A stretch of DNA of 5,460 nt from Candidatus Heimdallarchaeota archaeon AB_125 (lineage in GTDB: Archaea > Asgardarchaeota > Heimdallarchaeia > Heimdallarchaeales > Heimdallarchaeaceae): contig MEHH01000204.1 in NCBI GenBank assembly GCA_001940755.1, positions 1 through 5,460 on the forward strand, written 5' to 3'. The notes below the pieces were generated by a model. It saw only the letters and a program-made list of their open reading frames with translations. It did no database searches and was not told where the DNA came from. Positions within the stretch are counted from its first letter, which is position 1. Each line of letters starts with the position of its first letter. Position numbers and translations under genes: made by a program. Shown here piece after piece: positions 1 to 4,770 of the stretch.

Positions 1-6
1 AAGAAA

Positions 7-996
7 ATGGCTATATTAGTTACTGGTGCTACAAGTGCTGTTGGGTATTTCATTGCAAAGAAGTTAAGAGAAGAATATCCTAAGACAGAAATCAAAGCTT
101 TAATTCGTTCAGAAAAGAAATATCCTGAATTAGAAGAATTAGGAATAAATTTTGTAAAAGGAGATTTAACTGATAAAGAATCTCTTGTAAAAGCATTAGA
201 AGGGATTGATGATATCTATAATGCAGCTGGAGAAGCGAGGGATGATATCCCTTCTAGATTATATTACGATGTAAATGTGACTGGCACTAAGAATTTACTT
301 GAAGCTTTTATTGAGAACAAAGGAAAGAAATTCTTGCATATTAGTACAGTTGGGATTTATGGATATAAAATAAAAAATCAACCAATTAAAGAAGAACATC
401 CAAAGAAATCGGATCATCCTTATCATGAAACAAAATGGATTGCTGAGCAACTAGTTTTCAAGTATGCTAAAGAGCATGGGTTTTTTGCTGCAGCAGTTAG
501 ACCTCCTTATATTGTAGGTCCCATGGATAGGCAAGTTGCTCCTAGAATCTTTAATTATCTCTTAAATGATAGAAAAATACCTCTTGTTGGTACAGGTAAA
601 GCTGTTATTTCTTTTGTTCATCATGAAGATGTAGCTAGAGCTTTAGTTATGTGTGGGGCTACTGAAGGAGCTAATGGGAAAGCTTTTCATGTTATTGGAT
701 CGACATGCACTGCTCGAGAGATGTTTGAATTAGCTGGGGAGATTACAGGAAAAGAACCAATTTTCCAAGAAATAAGTTTTCCAGTTGCAATGATTGCAGC
801 AGTTTTTAGTGAAATAATGGCTAAACTGAAGAGATCAACACCAAAAATATCCCGTAGAAGGGTAAATCAATTCAGTAGAACAAGGGTGTATAGTTTAGAG
901 AAAATTAACCAAATTGTAGGTTTTGAACCGGAATACAGTACTAAAGACGCATTCCAAGATGCATTTGATTGGATGAAAGAACAGAAACTTGCGTGA
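7..996 (+). CDS. Extended SDR: NAD(P)-dependent epimerase/dehydratase-like protein
   Basis: A 329-residue cytosolic oxidoreductase of the extended short-chain dehydrogenase/reductase family (epimerase/dehydratase, 3-beta-HSD-like). Seen: an N-terminal Rossmann fold with TGATSAVG at residues 6-13, GDL at 52-54, an NAG-type segment (YNAAG, 71-75), the Ser/Thr of HISTVGIYG (111-119), catalytic YxxxK at Y139/K143, VRPPYIVGP (165-172) and FVHHEDVA (203-210). The nucleotide loop has Ser10 where the second glycine of TGxxGxxG usually sits. Arg34 just after the second beta strand suggests, as inference, NADP preference. A hydrophobic stretch at 258-271 could be a membrane-touching or substrate-lid segment. 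Length is normal for the family. The ATG at 7 fits because the TGxxxxxG loop must lie within the first dozen residues. The gene ends 7 bp from the convergent glycosyltransferase. The substrate (nucleotide sugar, sterol-like or other) cannot be told from sequence. Confidence 0.9.
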   Translation: MAILVTGATSAVGYFIAKKLREEYPKTEIKALIRSEKKYPELEELGINFVKGDLTDKESLVKALEGIDDIYNAAGEARDDIPSRLYYDVNVTGTKNLLEAFIENKGKKFLHISTVGIYGYKIKNQPIKEEHPKKSDHPYHETKWIAEQLVFKYAKEHGFFAAAVRPPYIVGPMDRQVAPRIFNYLLNDRKIPLVGTGKAVISFVHHEDVARALVMCGATEGANGKAFHVIGSTCTAREMFELAGEITGKEPIFQEISFPVAMIAAVFSEIMAKLKRSTPKISRRRVNQFSRTRVYSLEKINQIVGFEPEYSTKDAFQDAFDWMKEQKLA

Positions 997-1003
997 GCTA
1001 TAA

Positions 1004-1741
1004 TTAATCAAAACCATACTTCTTTTCTACAATATGAACTGGTTGGATGTTTTTGTCTAAAGAACGGAACCTGAATAAATCTAAGAAACCAGAGAAGAGC
1101 CTTTTGAAACCATAGCTTGATTTTCCAGTCAATCTTGATCTGTGGATAACTTCTATTTCTGTAATTCTATATCCTCTCTTTGATAGAATTATTGGAATAT
1201 ATCTATGTGCTCCTTTTGGTAATATTAATCCAGAGATGACTTCTTTTCTATAGACTCTTAGCATACAGTTGCTATCATGAACATTGATACGATTAATTCT
1301 TCTATTTAGAAAATTGTAAACCTTAGAATATAATTTCTTAAGATATCTATCTTTACGATTAACTCTCCAACCGCATACTACATCAGACTCTTCCGTTAAA
1401 GCCTTTACTAAGTTAGGAATGTTATTTGGGTCATCTTGACCATCACCGTCAAGCGTAATGACTGAATCCCCCTTTACATGTGCAAATCCAGCTGTAAGAG
1501 CTGCACTTTTTCCATAGTTCCTTGCAAATTTGATAATGCGAAGATTTTCTTCCTTTGGTTTTAGTGAGAGAAGTTGACTCAAAGTAGCATCTTGTGAACC
1601 ATCATCAATAAAGATTATTTCAAAATCGAGTGTTATTTTCTGCAATATTTCTTTCAGCTCTTGATATACAGCTATAACATTTCCTTCTTCATTGTGAACT
1701 GGAATTATTGCAGATATTCTCATTTCTGAATCAAAATTCAT
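1004..1741 (-). CDS. GT2 family glycosyltransferase, dolichol/polyprenyl-phosphate sugar synthase type
   Basis: Predicted to move a sugar from a nucleotide donor to a polyprenyl (dolichol) phosphate or similar lipid at the inner membrane face, feeding glycan assembly (family knowledge; donor and acceptor unknown). Numbering from the earliest start (GTG at 1750), seen are PVHNEEGNV (17-25), the donor-binding DDGS (49-52), FARNYGKSAALTAGF (75-89), the metal-binding DGDGQDD (101-107), CGWRVNRKD (126-134), HDSNCMLR (158-165) and RSRLTGKSSY (204-213), which follow the DPM1/GtrB order. No C-terminal transmembrane pair is present, so it resembles single-domain DPM1-like enzymes rather than ArnC/GtrB. 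Three starts are possible: GTG 1750, ATG 1741 and ATG 1723. I prefer ATG 1741 because a TATA-like box is centred about 26 bp upstream; GTG 1750 has a weak AAAGG Shine-Dalgarno. The gene lies just downstream of tRNA-Ala on the same strand and converges with the SDR gene. Confidence 0.88.
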   Translation of the reverse strand: MNFDSEMRISAIIPVHNEEGNVIAVYQELKEILQKITLDFEIIFIDDGSQDATLSQLLSLKPKEENLRIIKFARNYGKSAALTAGFAHVKGDSVITLDGDGQDDPNNIPNLVKALTEESDVVCGWRVNRKDRYLKKLYSKVYNFLNRRINRINVHDSNCMLRVYRKEVISGLILPKGAHRYIPIILSKRGYRITEIEVIHRSRLTGKSSYGFKRLFSGFLDLFRFRSLDKNIQPVHIVEKKYGFD

Positions 1742-1761
1742 ATTGAACACAAAAACCTTTC

Positions 1762-1772
1762 TTTAACTATAA
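1762..1772 (-). promoter_or_regulatory. Candidate archaeal TATA box for the glycosyltransferase
   Basis: On the minus strand this reads TTATAGTTAAA, lying between tRNA-Ala and the glycosyltransferase. Its centre is about 26 bp from the ATG at 1741, consistent with a leaderless transcript starting there. Read-through from the tRNA promoter, only about 40 bp upstream, is an alternative. The match to consensus is modest. Confidence 0.4.
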
Positions 1773-1786
1773 CCTGTTAAATAAAA

Positions 1787-1862
1787 TGGTGGACCAGTCG
1801 GGACTTGAACCCGAGGCCTCATCGGTGCAAGCGATGCGATCTCCCAACTGATCTACTGGCCC
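1787..1862 (-). tRNA. tRNA-Ala (anticodon UGC), CCA encoded
   Basis: The minus strand folds into a complete intron-less cloverleaf of 73 nt plus an encoded CCA (1787-1789). The 7-bp acceptor stem GGGCCAG/CTGGTCC contains a G3:U70 wobble pair, the identity element for alanyl-tRNA synthetase. The D stem is GATC/GATC. The anticodon stem is CATCG/CGATG around loop CTTGCAC, with the anticodon UGC at 1829-1827. The variable loop is 5 nt, the T stem TCGGG/CCCGA and the T loop TTCAAGT. The discriminator is A73 (1790). Every arm pairs fully except the functional G-U. It is transcribed toward the glycosyltransferase gene, 45 bp away. Confidence 0.97.
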
Positions 1863-1898
1863 GTGATATTATGTCTTCCCTTCCTCCTTTTTTTAACA

Positions 1899-1912
1899 TT
1901 TCGATATCGAAA
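1899..1912. repeat. Perfect 14-bp palindrome
   Basis: TTTCGATATCGAAA is a perfect even palindrome about 37 bp upstream of the 5' end of tRNA-Ala and about 115 bp upstream of the tnpB box. It could be an operator or a dyad near the left end of the transposable element. It is followed at 1914-1925 by a second small dyad, GATTT-gt-AAATC. No regulator in the window is tied to it. Confidence 0.45.
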
Positions 1913-2025
1913 AGATTTGTAAATCGACTACTTTTTGTTAATTTCCAGGAAAAAACTCCTTTTCTTGATAATAGATTCTTCCAACCTTCTTCCAAAAGAA
2001 CAAAGAAAGGAGAGGGATTTAGGGG

Positions 2026-2033
2026 TTTAAATA
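2026..2033 (+). promoter_or_regulatory. TATA box of tnpB
   Basis: TTTAAATA is centred 26 bp upstream of the tnpB ATG at 2056, as expected for an archaeal TBP site driving a transcript that begins at or within a base or two of the start codon. A purine-rich AGGGG immediately upstream could serve as a BRE. The element therefore probably carries its own promoter. Confidence 0.6.
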
Positions 2034-2055
2034 GTAAAAAAGTGATGAAATAACA

Positions 2056-3261
2056 ATGCTCGTTAAACGGACTGAACGGATAAAAGTGCGACAAAGCTTC
2101 ACACTTATGCAGTTAGCGAGACAGAGCAAAAATCTATACAATTATGGAAACTATATAATCAAAAGACAATTGAATAATAGTAATTACATGACATCAGAGT
2201 ATGAATTAGTGAGCATGGTACGGTATCATCCTTGCTACACAAATTTCATAGCTCATTCAGCTCAACAGACCATCAAATTCTTAGTGAAGAACTGGAAAGC
2301 ATATCTCAACGCAAAGAAAGAATACAAGAAAAACCCAACCAAGTTCCTTTCTCCACCTCGTGCACCCAAATATAAGAATAAAAGAGGTTTTCATACTATC
2401 TTCTTCACAGCCAACCAAGTAAGATTGAAAGAAGAAGGGTGGCTATATTTCCCCAAACGATTAGGGTTGAAAGTTAAATCAAGACTAGAAGAAGGGACAA
2501 AAATCAACCACGCACGCTTACTCCCAAGAGGAACATGTTTCATCTTAGAGATAGTCTATGAACAAGAATTAGAAACAGTAAAATCACACTCTTCTCCCAA
2601 GACTACGAACATCATCGCTATTGATTTAGGTGTAAACAATCTCTTGACCTGTGTTAGCAACGTTCTTCCCCCTTTCCTTGTCAATGGTAGGAAACTGAAA
2701 GCTATAAATCAATGGTACAATAAGGAATGTTCACGTCTCCAATCTATTTACGATTTGCAAGGAGTAGACGAATATGGGCAGAGGATGAAAAAGATTATAG
2801 ACAAACACTATCAACGTGTGGAAGACTATCTGCATAAAGCTTCCCGTATCGTTATCAACGAGTGTTTGGACCACCAGATAGGGACTATCGTTATTGGGTA
2901 TAGCAAAAAGTGGAAGCAGAAAAGTAAAATGGGAAAGAGAAACAATCAATCTTATGTCAACATACCTTTCTTAAACTTAGTGCGCAAACTCCTGTATAAG
3001 GCAGAAGAGGTTGGAATCGAGATCCTCTTGACAGAAGAGAAGTATACCTCTAAATGCTCTTTCTTGGACAACGAACCTATTCGAAAACATTCTAAGTATC
3101 TTGGAAGAAGGAAAAAACGAGGGCTGTTTGAAAGTAAAACTGGTGTATTACTAAATGCTGATTGTAATTCAGCAGGCAACATCGGACGTAAAGTATTCCC
3201 GCTGGTTTTCACCTACGGGACAGTGGATGCCGTGAGTCATCCATCCTGTTTGACTGTCTAG
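2056..3261 (+). CDS. tnpB: TnpB, RNA-guided RuvC-like nuclease of an IS1341-type element
   Basis: A 401-residue TnpB (OrfB_IS605 family). Relatives use an omega-RNA made from the element's right end to cut DNA beside a short target motif, which keeps the element in the population after excision. Seen: an N-terminal helical/wedge region with LYNYGNYIIKRQ (27-38); KNPTKFLSPPRAPKYKNKRG (92-111), a hallmark of the IS891/IS1136/IS1341 branch; RuvC-I IAIDLGVNNL (187-196) with D190; IVIGYSKKWKQ (278-288) where RuvC-II normally starts; TEEKYTSKCSFLD (326-338); and RuvC-III NADCNSAGNI (367-376) with D369. The usual RuvC-II glutamate position holds G281; E328 is the probable substitute. No CxxC zinc finger is present, normal for this branch. 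The ATG at 2056 is set by the TATA box 26 bp upstream; a GTGATG Shine-Dalgarno-like motif also precedes it. It looks intact and ends with TAG. Confidence 0.93.
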   Translation: MLVKRTERIKVRQSFTLMQLARQSKNLYNYGNYIIKRQLNNSNYMTSEYELVSMVRYHPCYTNFIAHSAQQTIKFLVKNWKAYLNAKKEYKKNPTKFLSPPRAPKYKNKRGFHTIFFTANQVRLKEEGWLYFPKRLGLKVKSRLEEGTKINHARLLPRGTCFILEIVYEQELETVKSHSSPKTTNIIAIDLGVNNLLTCVSNVLPPFLVNGRKLKAINQWYNKECSRLQSIYDLQGVDEYGQRMKKIIDKHYQRVEDYLHKASRIVINECLDHQIGTIVIGYSKKWKQKSKMGKRNNQSYVNIPFLNLVRKLLYKAEEVGIEILLTEEKYTSKCSFLDNEPIRKHSKYLGRRKKRGLFESKTGVLLNADCNSAGNIGRKVFPLVFTYGTVDAVSHPSCLTV

Positions 3262-3300
3262 GGTAACCTAATCAAATATGACATCAGGTAAAATTAGTTC
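3190..3300 (+). ncRNA. Candidate omega-RNA (reRNA) scaffold overlapping the tnpB 3' end
   Basis: TnpB guides are made from the 3' end of tnpB and the adjoining right end. Here two strong tandem hairpins lie in the last codons. Hairpin 1 (3198-3219): CCCG, GGT, a TTTC loop, ACC, CGGG, with one symmetric 2x2 internal loop. Hairpin 2 (3221-3248): CAG-TGGATG, an 8-nt loop, CATCCA, a TC bulge, then CTG, giving 9 bp. A third, weaker 6-bp stem (AGTTCT/AGAACT, 3296-3301 with 3318-3323) lies beyond the stop codon. The start and end of the RNA and the scaffold/guide boundary are inferred. Confidence 0.5.
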
Positions 3301-3433
3301 TGTTCGGAAAAAAAGATAGAACTCTCACTCATAATAGCGTGGTATTACACTTACCGACAAAAATCAGTTTACAAACTTCCGACAAAAAGCATAAAACTGG
3401 CGATTAAATCTTATTTTGGCACAAAAACGCCCT

Positions 3434-3460
3434 CCCCATAGTTTCCAATGGAAATAGGGG
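3434..3460. repeat. Strong hairpin with TTTCCA-A-TGGAAA core
   Basis: CCCC at 3434-3437 pairs with GGGG at 3457-3460, TA with TA inside that, and TTTCC(A) at 3442-3447 with (T)GGAAA at 3449-3454, giving 11-12 bp with single-base bulges. It stands about 175 nt past the tnpB stop. It may be the subterminal hairpin of the element's right end or an intrinsic RNA structure. A downstream T-run of the kind expected at a terminator is absent (TTCTTTG). Confidence 0.45.
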
Positions 3461-3530
3461 TTCTTTGACGATTCAGCCTCTCTCCTCAATGAATCCAACT
3501 CTGAGAGAAATAAAATATTATCAATTAGAT

Positions 3531-3541
3531 TTCCATTGGAA
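3531..3541. repeat. Second TTCCAWTGGAA dyad
   Basis: TTCCATTGGAA repeats the dyad at 3443-3453 (TTCCAATGGAA) with only the central base changed. With flanks, 3529-3541 is an exact inverted copy of 3443-3455. The centres are 88 bp apart, and this copy lies about 60 bp upstream of the TATA box at 3597-3604. Confidence 0.45.
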
Positions 3542-3596
3542 TAATAAAGCGTTAACTAAATATATTAGATGACTTTAAAAGTAAATATTTTCTCTG

Positions 3597-3604
3597 TATA
3601 AATA
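3597..3604 (+). promoter_or_regulatory. TATA box of the orphan ORF
   Basis: TATAAATA is the clearest TATA box in the window. Its centre (about 3600) predicts a transcript start near 3626, at the GTG/ATG cluster that opens the downstream ORF, so the mRNA should be leaderless or nearly so. Confidence 0.65.
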
Positions 3605-3627
3605 GGAAAAACTCCGAATAAGAAGTG

Positions 3628-3945
3628 ATGATGATGGTAACAATCAGCGAAGCACAAAAGAAACTGCTCGAACTCATTAATAGTAGAAATAGTGTAAAAC
3701 AATTAGATGTTATGAATATTCCTAAAACTCCTAGCAGAATCATGGGAGAAAAGATGTTGAATGCTTTTGCTAGCCAGATATTAGATGATTGTGAAGGTTT
3801 AGAATGTGATCCAACAATTGAGGATGAATTAATTGAAAGTCTTCTAAGTACATTGGCATTAGCAGGAGTTGTTGGAATAGATCTGGAAAGAAAACTACTA
3901 GAGATATTAGGATTAATGGAAATAGTCACAGCTGATAGTTCATAA
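3628..3945 (+). CDS. Small acidic helical protein, not recognised
   Basis: About 103-105 residues, family not recognised. The start is ambiguous: GTG 3625 is followed by ATG codons at 3628, 3631 and 3634. The TATA box predicts transcription from about 3626, favouring the leaderless ATG at 3628, while GTGAT at 3625 could act as a Shine-Dalgarno for 3634. The protein looks all-helical: a basic/amphipathic first helix (EAQKKLLELINSR), then an acidic second half rich in Asp, Glu, Leu and Ile (DDCEGLECD, then IEDELIESLLSTLALAGVVGIDLERKLLE). The last stretch vaguely recalls the helix-GIDLE pattern of MazG-like pyrophosphohydrolases, but the ExxE/ExxD metal motifs are not convincingly present, so I do not assign it. 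There is no signal peptide or clear membrane span. A good promoter and an uninterrupted frame support a real gene. Confidence 0.7.
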   Translation: MMMVTISEAQKKLLELINSRNSVKQLDVMNIPKTPSRIMGEKMLNAFASQILDDCEGLECDPTIEDELIESLLSTLALAGVVGIDLERKLLEILGLMEIVTADSS

Positions 3946-4022
3946 GAACAAAAAGTAAGGTCTCTGTCGAAAAAAGGGAGGGAGTTACCATCATTTCTAC
4001 TATTATTGTAAATACAAAAGTC

Positions 4023-4028
4023 TAAATA
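4023..4028 (+). promoter_or_regulatory. TATA box of the GrpB-family gene
   Basis: TAAATA, within CTAAATAAG and preceded by a purine-rich ACAAAAG that could be a BRE, is centred about 27 bp upstream of the ATG at 4053. This predicts a leaderless mRNA. The 107-bp gap to the previous gene holds no other clear element. Confidence 0.55.
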
Positions 4029-4052
4029 AGCGATTTTTAAAACTGGTTTGTG

Positions 4053-4592
4053 ATGATTGGTTTAAAACGTGGAAAAGTTCAATTAAAACAATACAATCCA
4101 AAATGGGAAGAACTTTTCAAATATGAGAGTAGATTAATATCTTCAGCGATATCTAATTTACTTGTTGACATCCAACATATCGGAAGCACTGCTATTCCAA
4201 ACATTGTTGCAAAACCAATCATAGATATTGCAGGAGCAATTAATTCACTCGAGAATATTGATAAAATAATTGTTCCACTTTATGGGATTGGTTATACCTA
4301 TAGAGGAGAACAGGGAATACCTGGTAGGCATCTTTTTGTAAAAGGAGGGGAAGGTTATAGAACTCACCATTTTCATATTATGCAGAAAGATCATTATGAG
4401 TGGAAGAAGCATATTCTATTTAGAGAATATATGAGGGAACATCCACAAGAAGCTAAACAATATTCTGAACTTAAACAAAAGCTGTTCATCAAATATGGTA
4501 ATGACAGAGAAAAATATACTGATAGCAAATCTGATTTCATAGAGAACATAATTGAAAAAGCAAAACAGAAATATCAGAGTTATTCTTTATGA
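4053..4592 (+). CDS. GrpB/UPF0157 family protein (nucleotidyltransferase-fold)
   Basis: A 179-residue GrpB-family protein (PF04229), a branch of the nucleotidyltransferase-fold superfamily with no firmly established reaction; some relatives are fused to CoaE (dephospho-CoA kinase). Seen: an N-terminal VQLKQYNPKWEELF (9-22) matching the family's V-x-Y-dP-x-W opening; HIGSTAIPNIVAKPIIDI (42-59), with the signature GST and the AKPIIDI strand; GRHLFVK (91-97); THHFHIM (104-110); LFREYMREHP (122-131); and a helical C-terminus KLFIKYGNDREKYTDSKSDFI. The length is typical. I chose ATG 4053 over the in-frame GTG at 4050 because it is the better codon and about 27 bp from the TATA box; the difference is one residue. 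An oligo-T run follows. It is likely a soluble, single-gene unit. The role here is unknown. Confidence 0.9.
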   Translation: MIGLKRGKVQLKQYNPKWEELFKYESRLISSAISNLLVDIQHIGSTAIPNIVAKPIIDIAGAINSLENIDKIIVPLYGIGYTYRGEQGIPGRHLFVKGGEGYRTHHFHIMQKDHYEWKKHILFREYMREHPQEAKQYSELKQKLFIKYGNDREKYTDSKSDFIENIIEKAKQKYQSYSL

Positions 4593-4606
4593 AGCTATTA
4601 TTATGG

Positions 4607-4612
4607 TTTTTT
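4607..4612 (+). terminator. Oligo-T termination signal after the GrpB-family gene
   Basis: TTTTTT lies 15 bp past the stop codon of the GrpB-family gene and before the convergent tRNA-Thr. Archaeal RNA polymerase stops at such U-runs without needing a hairpin. No stem precedes it. Confidence 0.45.
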
Positions 4613-4634
4613 ATAGGTAAATAGAGAAAATTGA

Positions 4635-4709
4635 TGGAGCCTCGGAAGGGAATTGAACCCTCGACTAATTGATTACAAGTCAATCACTCTACCACTGAGT
4701 TACCGAGGC
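4635..4709 (-). tRNA. tRNA-Thr (anticodon UGU), CCA encoded
   Basis: An intron-less cloverleaf of 72 nt plus encoded CCA (4635-4637). The acceptor stem is GCCTCGG/CCGAGGC, all Watson-Crick. The D stem is ACTC/GAGT with a 7-nt loop. The anticodon stem is ATTGA/TCAAT around CTTGTAA, with UGU at 4677-4675. The variable loop is 5 nt, the T stem GAGGG/CCCTT (one G-U) and the T loop TTCAATT. The discriminator is U73 (4638), the usual base for archaeal tRNA-Thr; bacterial and eukaryotic ones normally have A73. This is one of the better domain-level markers in the window. Confidence 0.97.
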
Positions 4710-4740
4710 AACACTTTGCAAGGAGTTTTGATAATATTCG

Positions 4741-4750
4741 TATAAAAAGT
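4741..4750 (-). promoter_or_regulatory. TATA box of tRNA-Thr
   Basis: On the minus strand this reads ACTTTTTATA with an A-rich BRE-like CAAAAT upstream. Its centre lies about 36 bp from the first tRNA base, predicting a transcript start near 4719 and a short 5' leader for RNase P to remove. The site sits just past the stop codon (4771) of the 2H phosphoesterase gene. Confidence 0.5.
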
Positions 4751-4770
4751 ATTTTGATTGTAACTAACTT

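Larger units (their letters stand above)
2026..3300 (+). mobile_element. TnpB-only IS200/IS605-superfamily (IS1341-type) element, ends unresolved
   Basis: The core of an insertion element holding a tnpB gene, its promoter and a structured 3' end. No TnpA (Y1 HUH transposase) gene is present, as in IS1341-type elements that depend on TnpA in trans. These elements lack terminal inverted repeats and target duplications, so the ends cannot be fixed from one copy. The left end must lie between tRNA-Ala (1862) and 2056. The right end probably lies between 3249 and the strong hairpin at 3434-3460. The coordinates given are the minimum I can support. Confidence 0.6.
3262..3596. other. Gene-free region rich in dyads and short repeats
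   Basis: No credible protein gene on either strand. Contents: the probable right flank of the tnpB element; CCGACAAAAA at 3354-3363 and again at 3379-3388; AATCAGTTT (3362-3370) able to pair with AAACT and GATT in 3394-3405; a strong hairpin at 3434-3460 (CCCC ... TTTCCA-a-TGGAAA ... GGGG); a TCTCTC/GAGAGA pair (3479-3484 with 3503-3508); and a second TTCCA-t-TGGAA dyad at 3531-3541. It could hold the transposon end, an RNA gene or regulator sites for the downstream ORF. Confidence 0.5.

Noticed and set aside
1805..2053. Plus-strand open frame starting inside the tRNA-Ala gene
   Set aside because: Its first codons are the tRNA antisense and the rest is A+T-rich spacer with no family signal or ribosome site.
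1819..2094. Minus-strand open frame over tRNA-Ala and the tnpB start
   Set aside because: It overlaps the tRNA on the same strand and the tnpB 5' end, and its sequence is low-complexity; a chance frame.
3031..3120. Zinc finger in TnpB
   Set aside because: Only Cys334 is present in the segment; there are no CxxC pairs, which is normal for this TnpB branch.
2731..3212. Two minus-strand open frames antisense to tnpB
   Set aside because: They mirror well-conserved tnpB coding sequence and show no domains.
2056..3261. Cas12-like effector with a CRISPR system
   Set aside because: Length (401 aa) and motifs fit transposon TnpB, and there is no array or cas1/cas2 nearby.
3354..3541. CRISPR-like array
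   Set aside because: Only two or three 10-13 nt similar motifs, unevenly spaced and partly inverted, with no repeat-spacer periodicity.
3625..3660. C/D box small RNA starting at GTGATGA (RUGAUGA C box)
   Set aside because: No convincing D (CUGA) and D'/C' boxes at the expected spacing, and the motif sits on a start codon cluster with a TATA box.
3552..3929. 125-codon minus-strand open frame opposite the orphan ORF
   Set aside because: Ser/Ile/Phe-rich composition typical of the antisense of an acidic helical gene; the plus strand has the clear TATA box and start cluster.
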